Notes: generated by a model not told the origin, from the sequence alone. Shown: positions 9,142-17,005, counted from the stretch's first letter. The stretch: DNA of 38,074 nucleotides from Acidimicrobiales bacterium (GCA_036399815.1 DASWMK010000160.1:1-38074), one strand, 5' to 3'. Program-made: numbers and translations.

Positions 9142-11079
9142 TCAGTCGGCCAGGTTGGCGAGCAGCAGGTCGACCGCTGCCCGCACCTCGAGCTGGTCGG
9201 CGCAGTCGACGACCCAGTCGTCGCCGTCGGGTGCCGAGCCGCAGCCGTCGAGGTGGGTGCGCAGCGCCTGGAGCCGCGCGACGGCCAGGTCGCGGCGGCC
9301 CGCGGCCAGGCGGAGCTCGGCGGCGTCGAGACCGGCGAGGACGGCCGTCCGCTCGCCCCTGCCCCTGAACGAGGCGTCGGGCAGGCCGGCGACCACGCCG
9401 CCGACGAACTCCACGTCCTCGCCGTCGAGCAGGCCGTCGCCGTCGGTGTCGGCGTCGAGCGGGTCGGTGCCGAAGCCGACCTCCTCGAAGTCGGTGAGCT
9501 CGTCGTCGTCGGTGTCCGGGTCGAGCGGGTCGGTGCCGTGCACGAGGACCTCGTCGCCGTCGGTGAGCCCCTCGTCGTCGGTGTCCGCGTCGAGGGGGTC
9601 CGTGCCGTACAGGTGGACCTCGTCGCCGTCGGAGAGGGCGTCGTCGTCGCTGTCGGCGTCGAGCGGGTCGGTGCCCATGGCGACCTCGTCGCCGTCGTCG
9701 AGGCCGTCGTCGTCGGTGTCGGCGTCGAGCGGGCTCGTGCCGTGCAGGTGGACCTCGTCGCCGTCGGTGAGGCCGTCGTCGTCGGTGTCGGCGTCGAAGG
9801 GGTCGGCGCCGATGGCGAGCTCGTCGCCGTCGGTGAGGCCGTCGGCGTCGGTGTCCTCGTCGCCGTCGACGATCCCGTCGTCGTCGGTGTCCGCGTCGAG
9901 CGGGTCGGTGCCGAGCTGGTCGAGCTCCGCGCCGTCCTCGAGGCCGTCGTGGTCGGTGTCGGCGTCCTTGGGGTTGGTGCCGGTCTCGTAGATCTCCTCG
10001 CCGTTGGTGAGCCCGTCGGCGTCGGCGTCGCCGGCGGCCAGGCACGAGTAGTCGACCGTGTAGTGCTTCAGGTACAGGTCGTCCTCGCTGACGTCGTTGT
10101 CCAGCATGATCACGTGCAGCTGGCCGGTGATGCCGGGCGAGCCCGGGCCGGTCGCCCGGTTCCACCAGTCGGCGCCCTCGGGCTCCTCGCCCTCGGGGAA
10201 CTCCGACGTGTCGTAGGCGAAGTTGAAGTCGCCGTAGCCGTTGGTCGACTCGTCCACGAGGTCCCCGGTCGAGTCGAAGAGGTGGACGCCGCCGCGGTCC
10301 TCGGGCTGGGGGTCGTCGTAGCCGTTGACGAGGTACAGGTCGCCCCACGGCGTGAACGCCGCGCCCTGCATGTCCTCCATGGGCGGGTCGATCGGGAGGC
10401 CGAGCTCGGTGAGGAGCAGCTCGTCGACGAAGGTGAAGGCGTGGCCGACGTCACCGACGGCCAGGGCGTCGAAGTCGACGGTGAACCGGAACAGGCCGTT
10501 GGAGCCGTCCTGCACGGTGCCCGTGGCGTGGAGCAGCCCGTTCGCCGGGTTGTAGGCGAGGAACGACGAGTGGCCCGTCCACCCGGCGAGCGGGAACTGG
10601 CCGACGTAGCCGAGGTCCGACGTGCGGAACACCGAGATGGCGGAGATGCCCTCGTCGGTGTCCGGGTCGCTGCCGGCGACCGGCACGAACAGGTAGCCGC
10701 CCGCCTGGTCGAGGTCCTTGAAGCCCTCGTAGCCGAGGTCCTCGAGGCTCTCGGGCATCTCGACGGCCTTGGCGCCGGAGGGCCAGGTGTCGCTGTCGTC
10801 GGGGTCGACCTCCTCGGCGAGGTCGAAGTCGACGGGGAGCTTCAGCAGGTAGGGGTCGGCCTGGGTCGAGAAGAACCAGTGCCCCTCGTCGTGGGCGACG
10901 CCCTGCACGTTGTCGGTCCAGTCGAGCTCGTCGTTCGGGTAGTCGCCGAGGAACGTCGTCGCCGGCACGCAGTCGTCGTCGGCGCTCGCCGGGCCGGCGG
11001 TGACGGCCGGCAGGGTGACCAGGAGCAGCAGGGCGACGAGGGCCCGCCGCCCCGCGGTTGCAACTCGGATGAGGTCCAT
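9142..11079 (-). CDS. Secreted protein with thrombospondin type 3-like calcium repeats and FIMAH-like C-terminal domain
   Basis: 645 residues. Residues 1-33 are a signal peptide (two Arg, a VALLLLVTLPAV core, cleavage after ASA). Residues ~40-340 are acidic, beta-rich and propeller-like, with LAYNPANGLLHATG and GDLYLVNG strands; the exact family is not recognised. Residues 351-553 hold about nine Asp-rich units of the form DADTDDDGLTDGDE...GTDPL, typical calcium-binding TSP3/EF-loop repeats. The last ~80 residues (LDAAELRLAAGRRDLAVARLQAL) resemble the FIMAH domain of extracellular proteins. No sortase or membrane anchor is visible, so it is probably released or surface-bound through other contacts. 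A block of 11-bp repeats lies 16 bp upstream of its ATG, suggesting control by the adjacent SARP. Confidence 0.85.
   Translation of the reverse strand: MDLIRVATAGRRALVALLLLVTLPAVTAGPASADDDCVPATTFLGDYPNDELDWTDNVQGVAHDEGHWFFSTQADPYLLKLPVDFDLAEEVDPDDSDTWPSGAKAVEMPESLEDLGYEGFKDLDQAGGYLFVPVAGSDPDTDEGISAISVFRTSDLGYVGQFPLAGWTGHSSFLAYNPANGLLHATGTVQDGSNGLFRFTVDFDALAVGDVGHAFTFVDELLLTELGLPIDPPMEDMQGAAFTPWGDLYLVNGYDDPQPEDRGGVHLFDSTGDLVDESTNGYGDFNFAYDTSEFPEGEEPEGADWWNRATGPGSPGITGQLHVIMLDNDVSEDDLYLKHYTVDYSCLAAGDADADGLTNGEEIYETGTNPKDADTDHDGLEDGAELDQLGTDPLDADTDDDGIVDGDEDTDADGLTDGDELAIGADPFDADTDDDGLTDGDEVHLHGTSPLDADTDDDGLDDGDEVAMGTDPLDADSDDDALSDGDEVHLYGTDPLDADTDDEGLTDGDEVLVHGTDPLDPDTDDDELTDFEEVGFGTDPLDADTDGDGLLDGEDVEFVGGVVAGLPDASFRGRGERTAVLAGLDAAELRLAAGRRDLAVARLQALRTHLDGCGSAPDGDDWVVDCADQLEVRAAVDLLLANLAD
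9421..10029 (-). repeat. In-frame tandem repeats coding TSP3-like calcium loops
   Basis: About nine imperfect units, mostly 69-78 bp, encode the DADTDDDGLTDGDE-type motif (residues 351-553 of the secreted protein). The nucleotide sequence is itself strongly repetitive (recurring gtcggcgtcgagcgggtcgg-like strings on the plus strand), so unit number may vary by slippage or recombination and may be collapsed in short-read assemblies. Confidence 0.85.
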
Positions 11080-11095
11080 GGGCGGAGCGTGCAGA

Positions 11096-11128
11096 TCGCC
11101 ACTGATCGCCCGCTTACCGCCCGCTGAC
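11096..11128. promoter_or_regulatory. Three tandem 11-bp repeats upstream of the secreted protein, candidate SARP operator
   Basis: Plus-strand units are TCGCCACTGAT (11096-11106), CGCCCGCTTAC (11107-11117) and CGCCCGCTGAC (11118-11128). The last is identical to a unit at 5826-5836, the period is the same, and the orientation relative to the downstream minus-strand gene is the same. The gap to the start codon is 16 bp here against 17 bp before the small ORF at 5786. This is the strongest evidence that both sites serve one regulator. Confidence 0.55.
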
Positions 11129-11148
11129 CGCCGGGCTGGGGCGACGGG

Positions 11149-12018
11149 TCAGCGCTCGACGCCGAGGGCGTCGGCGGCGTCGGTGAGCGCCCTGAGGTGG
11201 GCGTCGACGCCGGGCAGGCCGGCGCCCATGGTGTTGACCGAGACGTGGGTGGCGCCGGCGTCGCGCCAGCGGCCGGCGTGGTCGACGAGGCGGTCGATGC
11301 CGCCGTCGCCGAGGGAGACCCTGCCCTCCATGCCGAGCGCCGACGGGTCCCGGCCCGCCTCCCTCGCGCCGGCGTCGACGGCGGCGAGCGCCTCGTCCAG
11401 GCGGCGGCCGGGCGGCACCTGCGGGAACCAGCCGTCGGCCAGCCGGCCGGCCCGGCGGTAGGCGGGCGGCGAGCTGGCCCCGACCCAGACGGGGATCGGG
11501 CGCTGGGCCGGCAGCGGGGCGATCCCCGCCCCCGTCACCCGGTCGTAGCGCCCCTCGTGGGTGACGCTGCGCTCGGTCCACAGCCGGCGCAGCAGCGGCA
11601 CCTGCTCGTCCATCCGCCGGCCCCGCTCGGAGAAGTCCTGCCCGAGGGCCTCGTACTCGACGGCGTTCCACCCGAGGCCGACGCCGAGGCGGAACCGGCC
11701 CCCGGTGAGCAGGTCGACGTCGGCCGCCTGCTTGGCGACGAGCGCGGTCTGGCGCTGGGGGAGGATGACGATCCCCGTCACCAGCTCGAGCGACGTGATG
11801 GCGGCGAGGAAGCCGAACAGCACGAACGGCTCCCGGAACGTGGTGTCGACGTCGTAGGGCCCGTTCCAGCCCCGGTGGACGGCCGGGTCGGCGCCGAGCA
11901 CGTGGTCGTAGACGAGCACGTGGGTGAAGCCCAGCTCCTCGACGGCGAGGGCGTAGGCCCGCACCGCCCCCGTGTCGGAGCCGAGCTCGGTCTGGGGGTA
12001 GACGACGCCGATGCGCAC
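11149..12018 (-). CDS. LLM-class (luciferase-like) F420-dependent oxidoreductase
   Basis: 289 residues with the bacterial-luciferase TIM-barrel pattern: MRIGVVYPQTELG, VEELGFTHVLVYDHV, TSLELVTGIVILPQRQTALVAKQAADVDLLTGGRFRLGVGLGW (read in pieces), and a PIPVWVGA strand. These match the F420-dependent TIGR03619-like subgroup common in actinobacteria. Family members oxidise or reduce small organic molecules with F420 or FMN; the substrate is unknown. The GTG start (12018) is preceded six bases upstream by TAGACC, compatible with a leaderless transcript. The divergent ornithine-cyclodeaminase-like gene starts only 34 bp away. Confidence 0.88.
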   Translation of the reverse strand: MRIGVVYPQTELGSDTGAVRAYALAVEELGFTHVLVYDHVLGADPAVHRGWNGPYDVDTTFREPFVLFGFLAAITSLELVTGIVILPQRQTALVAKQAADVDLLTGGRFRLGVGLGWNAVEYEALGQDFSERGRRMDEQVPLLRRLWTERSVTHEGRYDRVTGAGIAPLPAQRPIPVWVGASSPPAYRRAGRLADGWFPQVPPGRRLDEALAAVDAGAREAGRDPSALGMEGRVSLGDGGIDRLVDHAGRWRDAGATHVSVNTMGAGLPGVDAHLRALTDAADALGVER

Positions 12019-12024
12019 CGCCCC

Positions 12025-12030
12025 GGTCTA
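12025..12030 (-). promoter_or_regulatory. Candidate -10 element (TAGACC) of leaderless promoter
   Basis: On the minus strand TAGACC is followed by six bases and the GTG at 12018. The whole divergent intergenic region is only 34 bp, too small for two promoters with leaders, so leaderless initiation is plausible for at least this gene. Confidence 0.35.
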
Positions 12031-12052
12031 GCCGGGCTGCGAGGATCGGGGC

Positions 12053-13015
12053 GTGCTCGTCCTCGGCCGTGCCGCCACCGAGTCGCTGCTCGACCCCGAC
12101 GACCTCCGCAGGGCGGTGGCCGACGCCATGGCCGACGTGAGCGCCGGCCGGGCGTCGATGCCGCCCCGCATCGCGGCCGCGGTCGAGGACCGGGGCGCCA
12201 TCCTCGCCGCCATGCCCGCCCACCTGCCGAGCCTCGGCGGGCTGGCCGCGAAGCTCGTCACCCTGTTCCCGACCAACGCGGGGACGGCCCTGCCCACCCA
12301 CCAGGCCGTCGTGGTCGTGTTCGACGCGGCGACGGGGGAGCCGGCCGCCCTCCTCGACGGCACGTCGATCACCGCGGCCCGCACGGCCGCCGGGTCGGCG
12401 CTGTCGGTCGACCTGCTGGCCCGCCCCGACGCCGGCGTGCTGGCCATCCTCGGCACCGGCGTGCAGGCCCGGTCGCACGCCGACGCGGTCACCCGCGTGC
12501 GGTCGTTCCGGCAGGTGCGGGTGGCGGGGCGGGACGCCGGCCGGGCGGCGGCCCTCGCCGGCGAGCTGGCCGGTCGGCTCGGGGTCGAGGTCGTGCCCGT
12601 GGCGAGCTGGGCCGAGGCCTGCGCGGGCGCCGACGTCGTGTGCGCCACCACCCACTCGCCCGAACCGGTCGTCCGCCGGCCGGACCTGGCCCCCGGCGTG
12701 CACGTCACGTCGGTCGGCTACAACGTCGGCGGCCGGGAGGTGGACGCCGCCACCGTCGCCGAGGCGACCGTCGTCGTCGAGTCGAGGGCCGCCGCGCTGG
12801 CCCCGCCCCCGGCCGGGGCGACCGAGCTGGCCGGCGGGGCCGAGGTGCACGCCGAGATCGGGGAGATCGTCGCCGGCACCCGCCCGGGCCGAACGTCGCC
12901 CGAGGAGATCACGCTCTACAAGTCGGTCGGCGTGGCCGCCCAGGACGTGGCCGCCGCCGCCCTCGTGCTCGCCGCGGCGCGCGCCGCCGGGGTGGGCGTC
13001 GAGGTCGACCTGTGA
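12053..13015 (+). CDS. Ornithine cyclodeaminase / mu-crystallin family protein
   Basis: 320 residues. The family pattern is clear: an N-terminal LVLGRAATESLLDPDDLRRAV helix, GGLAAKLVTLFPTN with the substrate-site Lys, DGTSITAARTAA, a Rossmann GTGVQARSH loop for NAD(P), and C-terminal GAEVHAEIGEIVAGTRPGR. Members include ornithine cyclodeaminase, alanine dehydrogenase and Delta1-pyrroline-2-carboxylate reductases, so the exact reaction is open. The final TGA overlaps the GTG of the next gene (GTGA), implying coupling with the dioxygenase-like protein. GTG at 12053 is the only start that keeps the N-terminal helix. Confidence 0.87.
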   Translation: MLVLGRAATESLLDPDDLRRAVADAMADVSAGRASMPPRIAAAVEDRGAILAAMPAHLPSLGGLAAKLVTLFPTNAGTALPTHQAVVVVFDAATGEPAALLDGTSITAARTAAGSALSVDLLARPDAGVLAILGTGVQARSHADAVTRVRSFRQVRVAGRDAGRAAALAGELAGRLGVEVVPVASWAEACAGADVVCATTHSPEPVVRRPDLAPGVHVTSVGYNVGGREVDAATVAEATVVVESRAAALAPPPAGATELAGGAEVHAEIGEIVAGTRPGRTSPEEITLYKSVGVAAQDVAAAALVLAAARAAGVGVEVDL

Positions 13016-13818
13016 CCCTGGACCTGGCCGCCGCGGCCGAGGACTACCGGCGGGACGGCGCCGTCGTCCTCCGCGGCCTGTTCGACGCCGACCTGCTCGC
13101 CGTGCTGGCGAGGGGCGTGGACCGCAACCTGGCCGAGCCCGGCCCGCTCTGCATCGCCACCGGCGAGCCCGGCCGGGGCCGGTTCGTCGAGGACTTCCGC
13201 AACTGGGACCGCATCCCGGAGTACGAGGCGTTCGTGCGGGCCTCGCCCCTCGGCGCGGTGGCCGCCGCGCTGACCGGCTCGGCCGAGGTCCGCCTGTTCC
13301 ACGACCACCTGCTCGTGAAGGAGGCGGGGACGCCGACGCCGACCCCGCTCCACCAGGACCAGCCGTACTACTGCATCGACGGCCGGCGGAACGTCTCGTT
13401 CTGGGTGCCGCTCGACCCCGTGCCCCGCGAGTCCACCCTCGAGCTCGTGGCCGGGTCGCACGCGGCGGGCACGTGGTACCTGCCGCGGTCGTTCGTGGAG
13501 GGGACGGCGATGGTGTTCGACGAGGGCACGCTGGCCGAGGTGCCCGACGTGGCCGCCGACCCCGATCGCTTCCCGGTCGTCGGCTGGGCCGTGGAGCCGG
13601 GCGACGCCGTCGCCTTCCACATGCTGACCCTGCACCGGGCGGCCGGGTCGGCGGCGCTGCGGCGGGTGTTCGGCGTGCGCTGCATCGGCGACGACGTCAC
13701 CTACGCGCCCCGGCCGCACCGCACCAGCCCGCCGTACCCCGAGCTGGAGGGGGCGCTGGCCCCCGGCGCGCCGCTGGCCGACGACCGGCTGTTCCCCGTC
13801 CTCTGGCCGGCGCCGTAG
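13012..13818 (+). CDS. Phytanoyl-CoA dioxygenase (PhyH)-family Fe(II)/2-oxoglutarate oxygenase
   Basis: 268 residues with the double-stranded beta-helix oxygenase signature: HxD at His114/Asp116 (PLHQDQPYY), the distal His208 (MLTLHRAAGS) and an Arg at 217/218 for 2-oxoglutarate. The N-terminal YRRDGAVVLRGLF is typical of PhyH enzymes. Members hydroxylate diverse lipids, ectoine precursors and natural-product intermediates; the substrate cannot be inferred. GTG at 13012 overlaps the preceding TGA, so it is translated with the ornithine-cyclodeaminase-like gene, and the two may act on a common amino-acid-derived substrate (inference). Confidence 0.88.
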   Translation: MTLDLAAAAEDYRRDGAVVLRGLFDADLLAVLARGVDRNLAEPGPLCIATGEPGRGRFVEDFRNWDRIPEYEAFVRASPLGAVAAALTGSAEVRLFHDHLLVKEAGTPTPTPLHQDQPYYCIDGRRNVSFWVPLDPVPRESTLELVAGSHAAGTWYLPRSFVEGTAMVFDEGTLAEVPDVAADPDRFPVVGWAVEPGDAVAFHMLTLHRAAGSAALRRVFGVRCIGDDVTYAPRPHRTSPPYPELEGALAPGAPLADDRLFPVLWPAP

Positions 13819-13821
13819 CGT
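13816..13821 (+). promoter_or_regulatory. Candidate -10 element TAGCGT before the DUF2277 gene
   Basis: TAGCGT, whose TAG is also the stop codon of the preceding gene, lies seven bases before the ATG at 13829. It matches the TAGCGT found six bases before the prenyltransferase start at 23055. No ribosome-binding site is present. Confidence 0.3.
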
Positions 13822-13828
13822 CGGGGGC

Positions 13829-14098
13829 ATGTGCCGGAACATCACCACCCTGCGGGGCCTCGAGCCGCCCGCCACCGAGGCGGAGATCGAGGCCGCCGCC
13901 CGGCAGTACGTGCGCAAGGTCACGGGCGTGCAGAAGCCGACCGGCGAGGCGGCCGCCGCCTTCGAGCGGGCCGTCGGCGAGGTCGCCTCGGTCACCGCCG
14001 GACTGCTCGCCGACCTGCCGCCCCGCCGCCAGCCCCCGCCGACCCTCCCGCCCCTCCGCCGCCCGGAGGTGCGGGCCCGCCTGGGCCTCGACGCCTGA
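13829..14098 (+). CDS. DUF2277 family protein
   Basis: 89 residues beginning MCRNITTLRGLEPPATEAEI and continuing AARQYVRKVTGVQKP, which is the conserved core of DUF2277, a small actinobacterial family of unknown function. The conserved Cys2/Arg3/Asn4 start and the QYVRKV(T/S)G block are intact. The C-terminus is proline-rich. It lies 10 bp after the PhyH-like gene and ends two bases before the stop of the convergent nucleotidyltransferase-like gene. No function can be assigned. Confidence 0.85.
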   Translation: MCRNITTLRGLEPPATEAEIEAAARQYVRKVTGVQKPTGEAAAAFERAVGEVASVTAGLLADLPPRRQPPPTLPPLRRPEVRARLGLDA

Positions 14099-14100
14099 GG

Positions 14101-14691
14101 TCACCCGGCGGGGCGCCCGGCGAGGTGGCCGGCGAGCCCGTCCGGCGTGCGCACGCCGTGGTGGAGGACGGCGTCGTAGAGGTCCCAGCTGGTCACCGTC
14201 CGCCCGTACTCGGGGCGCGTGTGCCAGGCGTGCTTCAGCCGGAGGACGGCCACCCTGGCCTCGGCGGTGAGCAGCGGCGGCAGGTCCCGCAGGTGGGCGA
14301 GGTCGGGCTGGCGGTCGGGCTCGTCGACGAACCAGACGTCGAGGGTCCACGGGTGGCCGGCGGGCGACCGGTACTCGACGCCCCAGTAGAGCCCGTCCGG
14401 GTAGGCGGGGTCGGCGTTCCAGTCGCCCGTGTCGTTGCGGAACCGGGCCTGGCGGACCCGGGGCGACCCCACCAGCCGGTGCCCGAGCAGGAAGACCGCC
14501 CCGACGTCGAGGCGCTCGCACACCACGGTGACGTCGAGGTCGCGCCGCACCATGAGCCCGAGCGCGGCGCTGCCGACGAGCACCGGCCGGCCCACGGTGG
14601 CGCACAGGGCGAACAGGCCGAGGTCGGCCGCGACCGCAGCGGCCTCGTCCCCCAGCGCCTCGGCCGCCACCAGCAGCTCGTCGTCGGTCAT
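14101..14691 (-). CDS. Nucleotidyltransferase-fold protein
   Basis: 196 residues. The segment VLVGSAALGLMVRRDLDVTVV carries the GS and DxD (Asp-Leu-Asp) motifs of the minimal nucleotidyltransferase fold seen in aminoglycoside adenylyltransferases and MNT/HEPN-type proteins. Later acidic residues (WTLDVWFVDEP) could supply the third carboxylate. Downstream segments (ARVAVLRLKHAWHTRPEYG) are helical. No specific family is recognised and antibiotic modification cannot be claimed. It is divergent from the patatin gene, and the 90-bp gap between them contains a perfect 23-bp palindrome that may control both. Confidence 0.7.
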   Translation of the reverse strand: MTDDELLVAAEALGDEAAAVAADLGLFALCATVGRPVLVGSAALGLMVRRDLDVTVVCERLDVGAVFLLGHRLVGSPRVRQARFRNDTGDWNADPAYPDGLYWGVEYRSPAGHPWTLDVWFVDEPDRQPDLAHLRDLPPLLTAEARVAVLRLKHAWHTRPEYGRTVTSWDLYDAVLHHGVRTPDGLAGHLAGRPAG

Positions 14692-14749
14692 CGTGTCCCC
14701 GGTCGGTCGGCGTGCACGGAGGGATGCCGTCTCACGGGCACCGTCCCGA

Positions 14750-14772
14750 CTACCTTCCCGCCGGGAAGGTAG
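14750..14772. promoter_or_regulatory. Perfect 23-bp palindrome, candidate operator
   Basis: The 11-bp arm CTACCTTCCCG (14750-14760) and its exact complement CGGGAAGGTAG (14762-14772) flank a single central C. The palindrome lies in the 90-bp divergent region between the nucleotidyltransferase-like gene (start 14691) and the patatin gene (start 14782), ending nine bases before the patatin ATG. Perfect odd-length dyads of this size are typical of dimeric repressor operators (for example TetR-type). Its right arm reaches the ribosome-binding region. No regulator gene is adjacent. Confidence 0.6.
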
Positions 14773-14781
14773 GAAGGGGCG

Positions 14782-15777
14782 ATGGCACGTGTCGGCCTCG
14801 TCCTGGGCGCCGGTGGCGTCGTGGGGCAGGCCTATCACGCCGGGGTGCTGGCCGCCCTGGCCCACGACCTCGGGTGGGACCCCCGCACGGCCGACGTGAT
14901 CGTCGGCTCGTCGGCGGGCTCGGTGACCGGCAGCCTGCTCCGGCTCGGCGTGCCGGCCGAGGACCTGGCGAGGTGGGCCGTCGAGGCCCCGCTGTCGGTC
15001 GAGACGTCGCTGCTGCTGGCCCGCATCGGCGGGCCGCCCCGCGACCAGCGGTTCCCCGGCTTCGGGCCCCGCGAGTGGCTGCGCCCGTGGCGGCCGCCGT
15101 CGCCCGCGCTGCTGGCCCGGCTGGCCCGCCGGCCGTGGGCCTTCCGCCCGTCGGTGGTGGCGGCCACCATGCTGCCGAGGGGCTGGGTCGACATCTCGGA
15201 CCGCACCGGCGCGCTCGGCGACCTGGCCGGGCCGGCCTGGCCCGACGGCCTCTGGGTCTGCGCCGCCCGCTGCGACGACGGCGGCCGCGTCGTGTTCGGC
15301 CGGCCCGGCTCGCCGCCCGCCACCCTCGGGGCGGCCGTCGCCGCCTCGTGCGCCATCCCCGGCTGGTTCAGGACCGTGCGGATCGGCGGCGTCGACCACT
15401 TCGACGGCGGCGTCCACTCGCCGACCAGCGCCGACGTGCTGCGCGACGAGCAGCTCGACGTGGTCGTCGTCGTGTCGCCGATGTCGGCCGCCGGCGGGGT
15501 GGCGAGGACGGCCGACGGCGCCCTGCGGTGGGCCGCCCACCGGCGCCTGGAGCGCGAGGTGCGCTGCCTGCGGGACCGGGGCACGGCCGTCGTGCGCATC
15601 GAGCCGGGGCGCCGCGCCCTCGAGGCCATGGGCGTCAACGCCATGGCGACCGACCGGTCCGCCGCGGTCGTCCAGGCCGCCTTCCTCGACGCCGGCCGCT
15701 ACGCGGCGACGCCGGCCATCGCCGACCGCCTGGCCCCCCTGGCCGAGCGGGCCGCCCGCCGCCGCGCCGACGGCTGA
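14782..15777 (+). CDS. Patatin-like phospholipase family protein
   Basis: 331 residues. Shows the patatin oxyanion-hole loop GLVLGAGGVVGQAYHAGVL, the nucleophile elbow GSSAG (residues 42-46, Ser44) and the catalytic Asp in FDGGVHSPTSADVL (Asp208). These form the Ser-Asp dyad of patatin/RssA-type serine lipases. The usual G-G-x-R/K-G oxyanion loop reads GAGGVVGQ, with no basic residue, a variation shared by many actinobacterial members. No signal peptide or membrane helix is seen, so it is probably cytosolic and acts on lipids or acyl esters. An AGGAAGGGG ribosome-binding site precedes ATG 14782, immediately downstream of the palindrome. Confidence 0.88.
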   Translation: MARVGLVLGAGGVVGQAYHAGVLAALAHDLGWDPRTADVIVGSSAGSVTGSLLRLGVPAEDLARWAVEAPLSVETSLLLARIGGPPRDQRFPGFGPREWLRPWRPPSPALLARLARRPWAFRPSVVAATMLPRGWVDISDRTGALGDLAGPAWPDGLWVCAARCDDGGRVVFGRPGSPPATLGAAVAASCAIPGWFRTVRIGGVDHFDGGVHSPTSADVLRDEQLDVVVVVSPMSAAGGVARTADGALRWAAHRRLEREVRCLRDRGTAVVRIEPGRRALEAMGVNAMATDRSAAVVQAAFLDAGRYAATPAIADRLAPLAERAARRRADG

Positions 15778-15909
15778 CCCGTCCCGTCATCCGGCCGGGC
15801 GCCGGGCTCCGTACCAGGGGTGGTCGGTCCCCCCGCCGACCGAGCACCCCCGACGATCCGGCCGGCGGCACGCGCCCCAGCGACCCCCGGCCGAGAAGGA
15901 GCCCCTCCG

Positions 15910-16626
15910 ATGACGCACCGAGTTCCCCGGCTGGCGGCGGCGGCGCTGGCCATCGGCCTGCTCGCCACGGCGTGCGGCGACGACGCCGGCGACGGCCCGT
16001 CCGCCGCCTCCGAGCAGACCACGACCACCACCGCCCACGAGGCCGAGGACCACACCGCCACGGCCACGGGCGCGGCCGGCACCCAGACCGGCGCCGCCGA
16101 GCTGCGGGCCGGCCTCACCGCCCTCCTGACCGAGCACGTGTACCTGGCCGGTGGGGCGACCGGCACGGCGATCACGTCCGGGCTGGACTCGGCCGAGACC
16201 GAGGCGGCGACCGCCGCCCTGGACGACAACTCCCAGGCCCTGGCCGACGCCGTCGGCTCGATCTACGGCGACGAGGCCGGCGAGCAGTTCCTGTCGCTGT
16301 GGCGGGCCCACATCGGGTTCTTCGTCGACTACACGGCCGCCCGGGCCGGTGGCGACGACGCGGCGGCCGAGCAGGCGATGGCCGACCTGGACGGGTACCG
16401 GGAGGACTTCGGGGCGTTCCTCGCCTCGGCCAACCCGAACCTGACCAAGGAGGCGGTCGCCGACGAGCTGGCCCCGCACGTGCAGTCGCTGACGGCGGCC
16501 ATCGACGCCCAGGTGGCCGGTGACCCTGCGGCCTTCGGGCTGCTGCGGGAGGCGGCCGGGCACATGCCCATGACCGCCGCCACCCTGGCCGGCGCGTTCG
16601 CCGAGCAGTTCCCCGAGCAGTTCTGA
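15910..16626 (+). CDS. Secreted lipoprotein, helical, unknown function
   Basis: 238 residues. ATG 15910 has a strong GAAGGAG upstream and gives a proper lipoprotein signal, with the lipobox LLATAC and acylated Cys22; an upstream in-frame start would mask the signal. After a Thr/Asp-rich linker the protein is helical and seems to contain two related halves, each with an LxxHV segment (LLTEHVYLAGGATG and LAPHVQSLTAAIDA). His-, Trp- and Tyr-containing helices (SLWRAHIGFFVDYTAA) suggest a ligand- or metal-binding bundle, but no family is recognised with confidence. Its stop overlaps the start of the cupredoxin gene (TGATG), so the two are co-translated and likely work together outside the membrane. 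Confidence 0.8.
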   Translation: MTHRVPRLAAAALAIGLLATACGDDAGDGPSAASEQTTTTTAHEAEDHTATATGAAGTQTGAAELRAGLTALLTEHVYLAGGATGTAITSGLDSAETEAATAALDDNSQALADAVGSIYGDEAGEQFLSLWRAHIGFFVDYTAARAGGDDAAAEQAMADLDGYREDFGAFLASANPNLTKEAVADELAPHVQSLTAAIDAQVAGDPAAFGLLREAAGHMPMTAATLAGAFAEQFPEQF

Positions 16627-16958
16627 TGCGGCGGGCCGCGATCCTCGGGGTCGTGGTCGCCGTCGTCGCCGTCGCCGGAGGTTGCTCCGGCGACGGCGGC
16701 GGCGACGGCGGGGCGGCCGCGGCGACGATCAGGACGTTCCGGTTCGCCCCCGACCCCGTCGAGGTCGACGCCGGGACGACCGTCACCTGGACCAACGAGG
16801 ACGACATCCTCCACAGCGTCACCAGCACCACCGGGGCGTTCGGCGGCGACCTCGACGGGCCCGGCGCCACGTTCGGCTTCACGTTCGAGGAGCCGGGGCG
16901 CTACGCCTACGTCTGCCGCATCCACGACGGGATGGAGGGCCAGGTCGTCGTCCGGTGA
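16626..16958 (+). CDS. Cupredoxin (plastocyanin-like) lipoprotein
   Basis: 110 residues. A lipobox ends at Cys20 (VAVAGGC). The mature domain is a type 1 copper fold: VTWTNEDDILHSV with His63, and the C-terminal YVCRIHDGM loop with Cys97, His100 and Met103. All four ligands of a blue copper site are present. It probably carries electrons or buffers copper at the outer face of the membrane. Translation is coupled to the preceding lipoprotein (TGATG overlap), and an ECF sigma/anti-sigma pair follows directly, so copper or redox status may be the signal for that pair (inference). Confidence 0.9.
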   Translation: MRRAAILGVVVAVVAVAGGCSGDGGGDGGAAAATIRTFRFAPDPVEVDAGTTVTWTNEDDILHSVTSTTGAFGGDLDGPGATFGFTFEEPGRYAYVCRIHDGMEGQVVVR

Positions 16959-17005
16959 CGACCGCCACCATCCGCCGGTGGGCGCCGCTGCGAACACTCC
17001 TCACC

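Noticed and set aside
4002-9991. Very long open frames antisense or out of frame to the ligase, SARP and other genes (also around 63-2417, 23887-27225, 28228-31071)
   Set aside because: They are Arg/Pro/Gly-rich or Val/His/Gly-rich shadows caused by high GC content; the opposing frames have clear domains and motifs.
9421-10029. CRISPR-like or satellite repeat
   Set aside because: The repeats are in frame and encode calcium-loop motifs; there are no unique spacers.
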